Shown here one piece after another: positions 1-8,265 of a stretch of 64,000 bases of DNA. Source of the stretch: DATGSL01 sp964645585 (GTDB lineage Bacteria; Verrucomicrobiota; Verrucomicrobiia; Opitutales; T3Sed10-336); the NCBI GenBank assembly GCA_964645585.1, contig CAZYAN010000008.1, forward strand, positions 30,026-94,025, given 5' to 3'. The position numbers and the translations under genes are program-made. Position 1 is the stretch's first letter. Each line of letters opens with the position of its first letter. Under the pieces are notes generated by a model. The model did not search any database. It worked only from the letters and a program-made list of their open reading frames with translations, and had not been told where the DNA came from.

Positions 1-533
1 AGGAGCGGCAAATCCTCCTCACCGGTGCGAATAAACTGAAGGAATGTGTGGGCGATCAGGTCGTCCTCATACAATCCGTCCAGAAGCGGCTGGTTCGGCA
101 CTTGCTCCAGCACGGCCACGGCGATTCCGGAGTCCACCGCGATATCCCGGGCGATGGCCAACTCGCGCCGCGTCATATCAAAGGGGCGTTCCTTGCCGTT
201 GCTGCCGCCGCCCACGAACACCATCGCGGTGCCGGCGTGACGCGGCTCGTTTGGCACAAACAGCGACACCCGGTGTCGCCACTCGATGCCTCGCCATTCC
301 TGGGAGACGAGGCGGAGCTGGTGCACACGCGCCCCGTCCGTCTCATGAATGTTTTCTTCCGTCAGGGAAAAGGCGGGGTCGGGCCGTTTCACATAGTTCA
401 GGAGCGGATTGGCGGAAGCGATCGGCAGGATAATGCCATTCGCCGCGGCCATGGCCAGGCCGGCAGCGATCAGCGGAATGTATTTCGCCCTCCAGAGGCC
501 AGGGCACCCAAGGAAAAAGGAGTTGCTGCGCAT
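1..533 (-). CDS. PhoPQ-activated pathogenicity-related family protein (3' end outside window)
   Basis: This gene reads leftwards and runs off the window edge, so only about 177 N-terminal residues are visible. The start is the ATG at 533-531. The protein opens with a hydrophobic segment rich in Ala, Ile and Leu that looks like a signal peptide. Next come blocks typical of the PqaA-like (PhoPQ_related) alpha/beta-hydrolase-type family: NPLLNYVKRPDPAFS near the mature N-terminus, SLFVPNEP, MVFVGGGSNGKERP, and VPNQPLLDGLYEDDLIAHTF. The catalytic C-terminal half lies outside the window. The biochemical role of the family is poorly known, and I infer an exported hydrolase-like protein. Confidence 0.8.
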   Translation of the reverse strand, partial: MRSNSFFLGCPGLWRAKYIPLIAAGLAMAAANGIILPIASANPLLNYVKRPDPAFSLTEENIHETDGARVHQLRLVSQEWRGIEWRHRVSLFVPNEPRHAGTAMVFVGGGSNGKERPFDMTRRELAIARDIAVDSGIAVAVLEQVPNQPLLDGLYEDDLIAHTFLQFIRTGEEDLPL

Positions 534-873
534 TGCGTTGGAAAAGTCAGGAAAAAGCGGCCGTGGAACCTCCAGCGGCCGGATCGTGAAGCGACATTGT
601 CTCAAAGCTTTTGCCAGAAAACAAGGGCATGGCTGGACATAGAACGAAAGACTCCAGCTTTTCCGACAGAACGGAAAAAGGACGCCGGCCTCCAAGTTCG
701 GCTTTGGAAACGCGCTGCCGCCGTATTCCTTCTAGGAAGGCCTCGACAGTGCATGGATGGGAGGCCGACGGGCAGCGGTTTCGGAGGGTGCCGGGAAACC
801 TGACTCGAAACATTCGTTCAGGCACCGGAGCATTTGCAAGTTGGAGGATTCTTTGACATACTAGGCCGCGGCT
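534..873. other. divergent intergenic region
   Basis: This 340-base space separates two divergently read genes, so promoters for both should lie here. I see no convincing conserved ORF. A GGAGG lies at 843-847, but it is about 27 bases from the chosen ATG at 874, too far for a normal ribosome binding site. A TTGACA at 853-858 lies too close to the start to serve as a -35 box for that gene. Confidence 0.4.
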
Positions 874-3138
874 ATGAGGTATACGTGGTTTCCTTGGAAG
901 TTCATTGTCAAGACTCTCGCGCGCCGTCATGGCTTTCTGGACCCGCTTTCGATTTTGGCGCAGATGCAGCGTTTCGCGCAGCCGTCGGAGGTGGGGGAAC
1001 CGGTGGAGCTGCTGCGCGCGGGAATGATTTTTCATGCGCGCGGATTGCTGAATGTCCGGGCGATTCAGCACAATCTCGACTGGATTTGGCCGTATTGGGT
1101 GCAGCGGCAATTCGATCCGGCCGATGAATCCTTTGTGCCGCGCGCGTTCTCCTTCAGCCACATCAATTTGACCCATCGAAATTGGACGGCGGTCGGGCTG
1201 CCGGATTGTCCCGTTTTGCCCATCGTCGATCCGCGCGGACTGGTCACACCCTTTTATGACGGCTGGTCGATCGACGCCTGGATCGCCACCGAAAAGGAAC
1301 TGATACTTGTTCCCTCGCGCCTGCTCGACGCGCGTCAAGAGCTGGACCTCGATCCTGCTGTCCGGGTGGTGACCGACACGGAGAAGGACGATTCGCGCCT
1401 GCGCGTCACGGCCGATCTGGTATGGGAGGACGGCGGTCCAGTCTGCCGAATTGAGGTCGCCGGACGCGGCGCAAAGAACGCGTGGCTGGTCGTCGCGGTG
1501 CGTCCGTACAACCCGGAAGGGGTGAATTTCATTCACGACCTGTCGCGCTCGGACGACCGGAAAACGATCTGGGTGAACAAACGGCAGGAAGTTCGGTTCA
1601 GCCGCGGCGCGGAACGGATCGCCTTTTCGCATTATCGCGAAGGAGACATCTCCAACCATCTTTTTGCGAATCCGGAAGCGACCAGCGCTTCCTGCGATGT
1701 CGGCATGGCGACGGCGGCGGCCCTGTTCACCCTCGGCGAAGCGGGTGAAACTTCCGTGACGGTCCGGATTCCGCTGGGGAGCGACAAGGAGATGGCCCGC
1801 GCGGCGGTCCGGCCGCTCAAGGAGATCCCGTCCTGGGAGGAGACGCTGGCGGGAACGTGCCGTTTGAGCGTACCGGATGAACGGGTACAGTTTCTATTCG
1901 ACGCGGCGGTGCGGACGATGGTGCTGCACTCGCCGCACGAGGTGTATCCCGGCCCGTACACCTACAAGCGATTCTGGTTCCGGGATGCCGCGTATTTGAT
2001 CCATGCGTTGCTTGTCTGCGGAATGGACGCGCGGGCGGAGCGGGCGCTGGAGCTGTTTCCGGACCGGCAGATGCCGGGCGGGTATTTCAGGTCGCAGGAG
2101 GGGGAATGGGATTCCAACGGCGAGGCGATCTGGACCTTTTGGCGGTACTGCCGTCTGACGGGAAAGGCGCCGCGGGAGGAGTGGCTGCGGGCCATCAGCA
2201 GCGGCGCGCACTGGATTAGGCGGAAGCGGCTGCCAGCTGGTCCTGAACGCCATGCGGGCCTGCTGCCGGCGGGCTTCAGCGCGGAACACCTGGGCCCGAA
2301 TGATTATTATTTCTGGGACGATTTCTGGGGAGTGGCGGGGCTGCGAGCGGCGGCTGAGCTTCTTGAAGAGGCGGGTGACCTCCGGCATGTCGACCAGTTT
2401 CGCGAACAGGCGGACGATTTTATGGCGACAATCGAGCGGGCGATCGCGGAGACCCGCTCTTTTGCCAACCGCGGATCCATTCCGGCCTCGCCGTACCGGC
2501 GGATGGATGCCGGAGCAATTGGATCGATCGTGGTCGATTATCCGTTGCAGCTCTGGGCGCCGGGTGATTCGCGCGCGGTGGCGACGGCGGATTTCTTGCG
2601 GGACAACTGCTTCGTCAAGGGGGCCTTTTTTCAGGATATGATCCATTCGGGGCTGAACGCGTACCTGACGCTTCACCTCGCGCAAATCTATCTGCGGGCG
2701 GGCCAGGCGGAGCGGGCGCTCGAACTGGCGCGAACGGTGGCGGCCATCGCGTCGCCAACCGGACAATGGCCGGAGGCGATTCATCCGCGAACCGAAGGCG
2801 GCTGCATGGGGGACGGGCAGCATGTATGGGCGGCGGCCGACTGGATTTTGCTGATTCGGAACCTTTTCGTCCGGGAAGAAACCGAAGTGCTGGTGATTGC
2901 CTCCGGCATTCCGTCTGACTGGCTTGCCGGCGGCCGCGCGGTTTCGCTGGGACCGACGCCGACTCCGTGGGGGGCGGTCACGGTTCGGGTGAAGGGGGAA
3001 GGCGGCGGTGCTCGCGTTGAATGGGAAGGCCGTTGGAGAAAGCGGCCGCGGTTGAAAATTCACCTGCCTGGACACGAGGAGGCCGTCATGGATTCCGCGG
3101 AGGAGAACGGTCATGTGGTTGTTGGGCGCCGGACGTGA
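874..3138 (+). CDS. six-hairpin glycosidase-like protein (amylo-alpha-1,6-glucosidase/GH15-like fold)
   Basis: A 754-residue protein without a signal peptide, so probably cytoplasmic. Residues 1 to about 330 look like a beta-rich N-terminal domain. The rest resembles an (alpha/alpha)6-barrel glycoside hydrolase. Supporting blocks are FWFRDAAYLIHALL (residues 367-380), GEWDSNGEAIWTFWRY with an acidic residue at E417, and NDYYFWDDFWGVAGL with the acidic pair D482/D483. These are the kinds of positions that carry general acids or bases in six-hairpin enzymes. The substrate cannot be read from sequence; alpha-glucan debranching or a related glucosidase activity is an inference. A short 39-base gap to the next gene suggests co-transcription with the phosphatase/nuclease fusion. 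Confidence 0.7.
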   Translation: MRYTWFPWKFIVKTLARRHGFLDPLSILAQMQRFAQPSEVGEPVELLRAGMIFHARGLLNVRAIQHNLDWIWPYWVQRQFDPADESFVPRAFSFSHINLTHRNWTAVGLPDCPVLPIVDPRGLVTPFYDGWSIDAWIATEKELILVPSRLLDARQELDLDPAVRVVTDTEKDDSRLRVTADLVWEDGGPVCRIEVAGRGAKNAWLVVAVRPYNPEGVNFIHDLSRSDDRKTIWVNKRQEVRFSRGAERIAFSHYREGDISNHLFANPEATSASCDVGMATAAALFTLGEAGETSVTVRIPLGSDKEMARAAVRPLKEIPSWEETLAGTCRLSVPDERVQFLFDAAVRTMVLHSPHEVYPGPYTYKRFWFRDAAYLIHALLVCGMDARAERALELFPDRQMPGGYFRSQEGEWDSNGEAIWTFWRYCRLTGKAPREEWLRAISSGAHWIRRKRLPAGPERHAGLLPAGFSAEHLGPNDYYFWDDFWGVAGLRAAAELLEEAGDLRHVDQFREQADDFMATIERAIAETRSFANRGSIPASPYRRMDAGAIGSIVVDYPLQLWAPGDSRAVATADFLRDNCFVKGAFFQDMIHSGLNAYLTLHLAQIYLRAGQAERALELARTVAAIASPTGQWPEAIHPRTEGGCMGDGQHVWAAADWILLIRNLFVREETEVLVIASGIPSDWLAGGRAVSLGPTPTPWGAVTVRVKGEGGGARVEWEGRWRKRPRLKIHLPGHEEAVMDSAEENGHVVVGRRT

Positions 3139-3177
3139 GCTGGCGGCAGACAAGGGAAATTCAGGAGGGATGAACGC

Positions 3178-5673
3178 TTGATCGCGAAGCTCGAGTCGTA
3201 CTTTCGCCGGATGCGGCGCCGGATCAGCCGGAACGAATTGTCGTCGAAGCTGCTGGGCTTGAGTTCGGAGCAGGGCACGGCGACCGATCCCGGGCTGCTG
3301 ATGATTCAGATCGACGGTCTCTCGCGCAGACAATTGGAACGGGCAATGGCGGCACGGAAGATGCCGTTCCTTCGCGCCTTGATCAAGCGCGACAAATATC
3401 GGCTGCACACGCATTACTCGGGGCTGCCGTCCAGCACGCCGGCGGTGCAGGCGGAGCTCTTTTACGGGGTGAAATCGGCCGTGCCGGCATTCAGCTATTA
3501 TGATCGGGAGCGCGCTGAAGTCGTGCGAATGTACGTGCAGGAGGCCGGAGTGCGGCTTGAAGAGGAGCTGCAAGAGCAAGGCGAACCGCTTCTGAAAGGC
3601 GGGAGTTCCTATTCGAACATCTATACGGGCGGGGCGGCGGAAAGTCATTTCTGCACCCCTGACCTCGGATGGGGCCCGGCGAAAACGTCGACCCGCTGGC
3701 GAACCTTGGCGGTGATCGCGCTGAACGCCTTTGGCCTCGTGCGGATGCTCGGTCTGCTGGTGGTGGAGTTCTTTCTGGCGTGGGTCGATTTCTTTCGCGG
3801 GATTGCGCAGGGAGAAAGCTTGTGGAAGGAACTGAAATTCATTCCGGCGCGGGTCGGTGTCAGCATCATGCTCCGCGAGTTTATCGTGGCCGGGGCATCA
3901 ATCGATCTGGCGCGCGGGTTGCCGGTCGTTCATTTGAATTTTCTCGGGTATGACGAGCAGGCGCATCGCCGAGGCCCGCGGTCCGCGTTCGCCCACTGGA
4001 CGCTGCTCGGCATCGACGGGGCGATTCGGCGCCTGTACAGTGCCGCCGCCCGTTCGCACTCGCGGGATTACGCGGTGTGGATTTATTCGGATCACGGTCA
4101 GGAGGAGACGCGCGGGTTTGAGCGCGAAATGGGGCGGCCGCTGCGCGAAGTGATGGAAGAGGTTTTCGAGCAGCCGCCTTCGTGGGTGTGGTCGCGGCAG
4201 TCGGAGGAGCGAGGCCTGCAGGAGGCGCGGGCGCATTGGTCGGATTTGCGAAGGTCGCGCCGGCGGCCGGCGAGTGAGGACCGGCTGCCGCATGTGCCGC
4301 CGACCGAATCGATTGTGATCACCTCGATGGGGCCGATCGGTCACGTGTATGACCTGTCGGGCGAGAGCGCGGGAAGCCGGCGGCGGTACGCGGAAGAGAT
4401 GGTCGCCCGGGGGATTCCCTTGGTGCTGTATCGGAATGACGCCGGGGAGGTGGAAGCGGTTTCAGCGGAAGGCCTCTTTTCCCTGCCGCGCGACGGTGCC
4501 GCGCTCTTCGGTCCCTCTCACCCGGCGCTGGCGGACGTCGCACACGATCTCGCGGAGGTCGTTCGTCACCGGCACGCGGGTGACTTTGTTATCTCTGGCT
4601 GGAGGCGCGCGCGGCGGATGATCAGCTTTCCGGATGAAAACGGCGCTCACGCCGGGCCGGGCCGCGCCGAGGTGATCGGTTTTCTTCTGTTGCCAGCCGG
4701 GACGCAGATTCAATCGAGCACGCGATCTGGCGTGTATCGTCCGACAGACCTGCGTGAGGCGGCTTTGCATCATTTGAAGCGGAAGCCATTTGCCCCGATG
4801 ATCTACCTGCCGGCCGAGCCGCGGCCATCGCGGCTGTTGCGGGTAATGACCTACAACGTCCATGGCTGCGTCGGGGTCGATGCGAAACTTTCACCCGCGC
4901 GGATTGCGCGGGTGATCGCGCGTCATCAGCCGGACGTTGTTGCGCTTCAGGAAATCGATGTTGGCCGTGCCCGCAGCGGGTCGGTCGACCAGGCTCAAAT
5001 CATCGCCGATCTGTTGCGAATGAAGTTTCATTTTTATCCGGCTTTTGAAATCGGCGACGAAAAATACGGGCTGGCGGTATTAAGTCACTTCCCGATGCGT
5101 GTAGTGAAATCCGGCAAGCTTCCCGGTTTGCCCGAACTTCCCGGCCTGGAACCCAGGGGGGCGCAGTGGCTGGAGATGGAGTGCGACGGACATGGTGTCC
5201 AGATTGTGAATACGCATTTTGGTCTGCGGACGCGAGAACGGCGGCAGCAAGTGGCGGCGATTTTGGGCGAAAAGTGGCTGGGGCAGCTTGGGGAGGATGA
5301 TCCCTTGATCATTTGCGGCGACCTGAATGCTTTACCGTCGTCGTTTGTGCATCGGGAGATTTGCACGCGGTTTCGCGATGTCCAGACGATCGTGGCGGAG
5401 CACCGGCCGATGCGGACCTTGTACGGGCGCTATCCTCTCGGCCGCATTGATCACATCTTTATCTCTTCGCACTTTGAGGCGCACCGGGTCGAGGTGCCGC
5501 GGACGACGTTGACACGCGTCGCCTCGGACCATTTGCCGCTGTTCACGGAATTGAAGATCCGGCCGTCGCACGCGCCGCGAGCAACGCCAGCGGGAGGCAC
5601 GCTGGATGATCGCCTGACAAACCGGGGCGGTGACCGGAACCGAAACGCGCGTTCGAGGCATCCCTCGGCATGA
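3178..5673 (+). CDS. alkaline phosphatase superfamily - EEP nuclease/phosphatase fusion protein
   Basis: An 831-residue two-enzyme fusion. It starts at TTG 3178, chosen because an AGGAGGG lies just upstream and the nearby ATG at 3170 closes at once. The N-terminal part has alkaline-phosphatase-superfamily metal sites: IQIDGLS (D46), the likely nucleophile region LPSSTPA (85-87), YDEQAH (D259, H263) and SDHG (D305, H306), with GAHAG further on. Hydrophobic helices at about 175-210 interrupt this domain and could touch the membrane. Residues about 552-810 form a complete endonuclease/exonuclease/phosphatase domain with TYNVHG, LQEID (E592), NTHF (H680), GDLN (D715) and ASDH (D784, H785). Both active sites look intact. 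The substrate is unknown; phosphodiester or phospholipid head groups are possible. Confidence 0.8.
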   Translation: MIAKLESYFRRMRRRISRNELSSKLLGLSSEQGTATDPGLLMIQIDGLSRRQLERAMAARKMPFLRALIKRDKYRLHTHYSGLPSSTPAVQAELFYGVKSAVPAFSYYDRERAEVVRMYVQEAGVRLEEELQEQGEPLLKGGSSYSNIYTGGAAESHFCTPDLGWGPAKTSTRWRTLAVIALNAFGLVRMLGLLVVEFFLAWVDFFRGIAQGESLWKELKFIPARVGVSIMLREFIVAGASIDLARGLPVVHLNFLGYDEQAHRRGPRSAFAHWTLLGIDGAIRRLYSAAARSHSRDYAVWIYSDHGQEETRGFEREMGRPLREVMEEVFEQPPSWVWSRQSEERGLQEARAHWSDLRRSRRRPASEDRLPHVPPTESIVITSMGPIGHVYDLSGESAGSRRRYAEEMVARGIPLVLYRNDAGEVEAVSAEGLFSLPRDGAALFGPSHPALADVAHDLAEVVRHRHAGDFVISGWRRARRMISFPDENGAHAGPGRAEVIGFLLLPAGTQIQSSTRSGVYRPTDLREAALHHLKRKPFAPMIYLPAEPRPSRLLRVMTYNVHGCVGVDAKLSPARIARVIARHQPDVVALQEIDVGRARSGSVDQAQIIADLLRMKFHFYPAFEIGDEKYGLAVLSHFPMRVVKSGKLPGLPELPGLEPRGAQWLEMECDGHGVQIVNTHFGLRTRERRQQVAAILGEKWLGQLGEDDPLIICGDLNALPSSFVHREICTRFRDVQTIVAEHRPMRTLYGRYPLGRIDHIFISSHFEAHRVEVPRTTLTRVASDHLPLFTELKIRPSHAPRATPAGGTLDDRLTNRGGDRNRNARSRHPSA

Positions 5674-5798
5674 TTGCGTCAACGCGCGGCACTTTTCCTT
5701 CCGCCTTTTTCCCGCTTCTCTCGACGCTTCCGGCTTTTGCCATTGATCCTCGCTGCCAAAGAAAATTTTGTGGGAGCGTCCTATCGACACACACACAC

Positions 5799-6920
5799 AT
5801 GAATTTTTTCCCGGTTCTTCTGGCCAGTCTCCAAACCATGGGAATGGTTTGGGCGTGGGTCATCTTTATCGTTTTCGTGATTGCGATGCTCGCGCTCGAC
5901 CTGGGGGTTTTCCACCGAAGGTCCCATGTGGTTGGATTTAAGGAAGCGATCGGATGGTCGACGGTGTGGATCACCCTCGGGTTGACGTTTTCACTGCTGG
6001 TTTATTTCGCGTACGAAGGGCACTGGTTCGACCTTGGGCATTCGACCGATGCCGTCGACAAAATGGTGAACAACGGGAGGCTCGCCGCGACGAAATATCT
6101 GACCGCCTACGTCGTCGAGAAATCGCTGAGCGTGGACAATATCTTCGTCATCGCAATGATTTTTACCTCGCTTTCCGTGCCCGCACGCTACCAGCACCGT
6201 GTTCTGTTTTGGGGGATTCTGGGAGCGCTTTTTATGCGTGGAGGGATGATCGGAATGGGCGCTGTGCTTGTTCATACCTTCCACTGGATTCTTTACGTCT
6301 TCGGCATTTTTCTGATGTTCACCGGCCTCAAAATGCTCTTCACGGAGGAGAAAGAGGAGGATTTGCACGAAAACATTTTTCTCCGCTGGATGCGCCGTGT
6401 ATTTCCAGTAACCGGCGATTTTCACGGCCAGCATTTTTGGGTGCGAGCCGGCGGCGCTTGGTCTCGTGAAGCGGCCGAACCGGGAATGGCGGCAAAACCG
6501 GATTCAGTCGTTGAGGCCGCGCCTCCAGGCAAGTGGCTGATGACGCCGCTGGCCGCCGCACTGATTCTGGTCGAAGTCACCGATCTGATTTTCGCGGTCG
6601 ACTCGATTCCTGCTGTGTTCGCGATCACCGCCGATCCGTTTCTCGTGTTTACCAGCAACGTTTTCGCGATTCTCGGATTGCGCTCGCTTTACTTTGCTCT
6701 GGCCGGGCTAATTACGAAATTCCGGTATTTGAAGCCGGCTCTTTCCCTCATTTTGATCGTTGTTGGCGTGAAAATGCTGGCAGCTGACTGGCTTCGAAAA
6801 TGGCTGGGCGACGCATTCAACATCACCGTTCTCGCGGTCATTCTGGCGATTCTGTTCACTGGCATCCTGACCTCGGTAATCGTCGGACGAAAAATCGATC
6901 CGTTTGCCTCGTCCGATTAA
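5799..6920 (+). CDS. TerC/Alx-family integral membrane protein
   Basis: The protein is 373 residues if translation starts at ATG 5799; an in-frame upstream ATG at 5670 would add an unlikely 43-residue leader. It has about nine membrane segments and the TerC hallmarks: an early acidic LDLGVF block, EKSLSVDNIFVIAMIF, and EVTDLIFAVDSIPAVFAI. The conserved membrane Asp and Glu residues are thought to handle metal ions; Alx and TerC homologues are linked to manganese export and to metallation of exported proteins. A hydrophilic insert of about 40 residues precedes the second conserved half. I looked for a yybP-ykoY manganese riboswitch upstream and saw none. The next gene is convergent, 10 bases away. 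Confidence 0.9.
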   Translation: MNFFPVLLASLQTMGMVWAWVIFIVFVIAMLALDLGVFHRRSHVVGFKEAIGWSTVWITLGLTFSLLVYFAYEGHWFDLGHSTDAVDKMVNNGRLAATKYLTAYVVEKSLSVDNIFVIAMIFTSLSVPARYQHRVLFWGILGALFMRGGMIGMGAVLVHTFHWILYVFGIFLMFTGLKMLFTEEKEEDLHENIFLRWMRRVFPVTGDFHGQHFWVRAGGAWSREAAEPGMAAKPDSVVEAAPPGKWLMTPLAAALILVEVTDLIFAVDSIPAVFAITADPFLVFTSNVFAILGLRSLYFALAGLITKFRYLKPALSLILIVVGVKMLAADWLRKWLGDAFNITVLAVILAILFTGILTSVIVGRKIDPFASSD

Positions 6921-6930
6921 GAACAACTGC

Positions 6931-8265
6931 TCATCGGGCGGCGGCGCGCGATTGACGGACTTTTTCGCGGTATTTTTCGTAGAGCTGGCGCTGGACATCC
7001 ATCATATCGATTTTCCGGCCTTGGATGTAGGCCTGCTCGATTTGCGTGGCGTATTCGAGGGGGTTGCCATCGGCGATCAAGAGAGTGGCATCCTTCCCAG
7101 GCTCCAGAGAGCCGACGCGGTCGGCAAAGCCGAGAATTTGGGCTGGGTAGAGCGTGACGGCTCGGAGGGCTTCTTCCTCGGGCAGACCGAAAGCGACCGC
7201 CGCGCCAGCTTCGTACGGCAAGCGGTTGGTGTTCGCGGCGCTCGCGGTGCCGGCGATCGCGAACCGCACGCCGGCGGCGTGGAGTTTTGCCGGCAGGGAG
7301 TAGGCGGAATCATAAGCCTCCCAGTTCCTGGAGGGCGAGGTGAGCACCTCGGTCACGATCACGGGAATGTTTTTGCGCGAAAGGTGTTTGCTGACAAAGT
7401 GCGCATCGCGTCCGCCGAGAAGGATGAGGCGCACGTTCTCTTCTTCGGCCCAGGCGACAGCGTCCTGGATCTGTCGAAGCTCATCCGCGGCGATGACGAC
7501 CGGCACATCGCCGTCGAGCACGGGGATCATCGCCTCCCAGCGGGAATCGCTGTCATGACGCGGCGTGCCGCGGTCGTTTGTCATCGCCCGCCGGACGGTC
7601 CGATAGGCGCGGGCATCCGCGAAAGCATCCCGCAACTCGCGGATCCCCTTTTCATAATCGGTTTCCTTGCTCGGCGACGGCCAGGTGATGTGCAAACCCG
7701 TCGAAGGACGAATCAGCATCGAATCGCGGGTCCAGCCGTCGAGCATCATGGCGGCCGAAAGTCCTGAAATGAGGCCGCCGTCGGGGGTCGACACCGTCAC
7801 CAGAACGCCGTTGGAGCGCGCCGTTCCGATGTGGCGGCTTTCCGGATGAAAAGCGGATTCGGCCCGGACGTTTGGGGTGATCTTTCCGTATTCGTCGAGA
7901 TCCTGTGTTTGGGAAAAAGCGCCGATCTCGTACAGGCCGATCTCACCGTTGGCGTCGATGAGTCCCGGGTAGATCTGTTTGCCGGCGACGTTCACTTCAA
8001 CCGTGCCCGCGGGCAGGTCCAACTCGGTGCCAATGGCTGTGATGACTCCGTTTTCAAAGAGAATGGTTCCTCCCTCGATCACACCGTTCGTGATGGTGTG
8101 AATGGTCCCGCCGATCAGGCCGACCGGTTCGCTTTGGGCGGGGGCTGGCACCTGTCCGGAAAGCGGGGCCGCGGCAACCGCTCCGGCGATTCCTGCCGCG
8201 AGCAAAAGCGACAGCGAAATTCGAAAAGGGGTAGGCGGATTTGGATTTCGGCGGGCGGACATCAT
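6931..8265 (-). CDS. exported amidohydrolase-like protein with degenerate metal site
   Basis: A 444-residue protein with an N-terminal signal peptide (hydrophobic core ending near AAAPLSGQ). It has the composite-domain and barrel layout of imidazolonepropionase-like amidohydrolases, including a C-terminal SLEPGKDATLLIADGNPL block. The strand-1 metal motif that should read HxH is instead DANGE (residues 104-108). The strand-8 Asp region reads IAGTASAA with no Asp. It may therefore be a non-catalytic partner or act on a substrate without the normal binuclear centre. Its ATG shares one base with the stop of the upstream 997-residue amidohydrolase gene, so the two are translationally coupled and probably work together. 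Confidence 0.8.
   Translation of the reverse strand: MMSARRNPNPPTPFRISLSLLLAAGIAGAVAAAPLSGQVPAPAQSEPVGLIGGTIHTITNGVIEGGTILFENGVITAIGTELDLPAGTVEVNVAGKQIYPGLIDANGEIGLYEIGAFSQTQDLDEYGKITPNVRAESAFHPESRHIGTARSNGVLVTVSTPDGGLISGLSAAMMLDGWTRDSMLIRPSTGLHITWPSPSKETDYEKGIRELRDAFADARAYRTVRRAMTNDRGTPRHDSDSRWEAMIPVLDGDVPVVIAADELRQIQDAVAWAEEENVRLILLGGRDAHFVSKHLSRKNIPVIVTEVLTSPSRNWEAYDSAYSLPAKLHAAGVRFAIAGTASAANTNRLPYEAGAAVAFGLPEEEALRAVTLYPAQILGFADRVGSLEPGKDATLLIADGNPLEYATQIEQAYIQGRKIDMMDVQRQLYEKYREKVRQSRAAAR

Noticed and set aside
547..3648. Long antisense open frames opposite the glycosidase and phosphatase genes
   Set aside because: The encoded peptides are Arg/Pro-rich and without family motifs, while the plus-strand proteins are clearly conserved. 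They are GC-rich shadow frames.
5674..5798. Possible yybP-ykoY manganese riboswitch upstream of the TerC gene
   Set aside because: The 125-base gap lacks the conserved riboswitch core elements and contains only a short AC run near 5788-5798.
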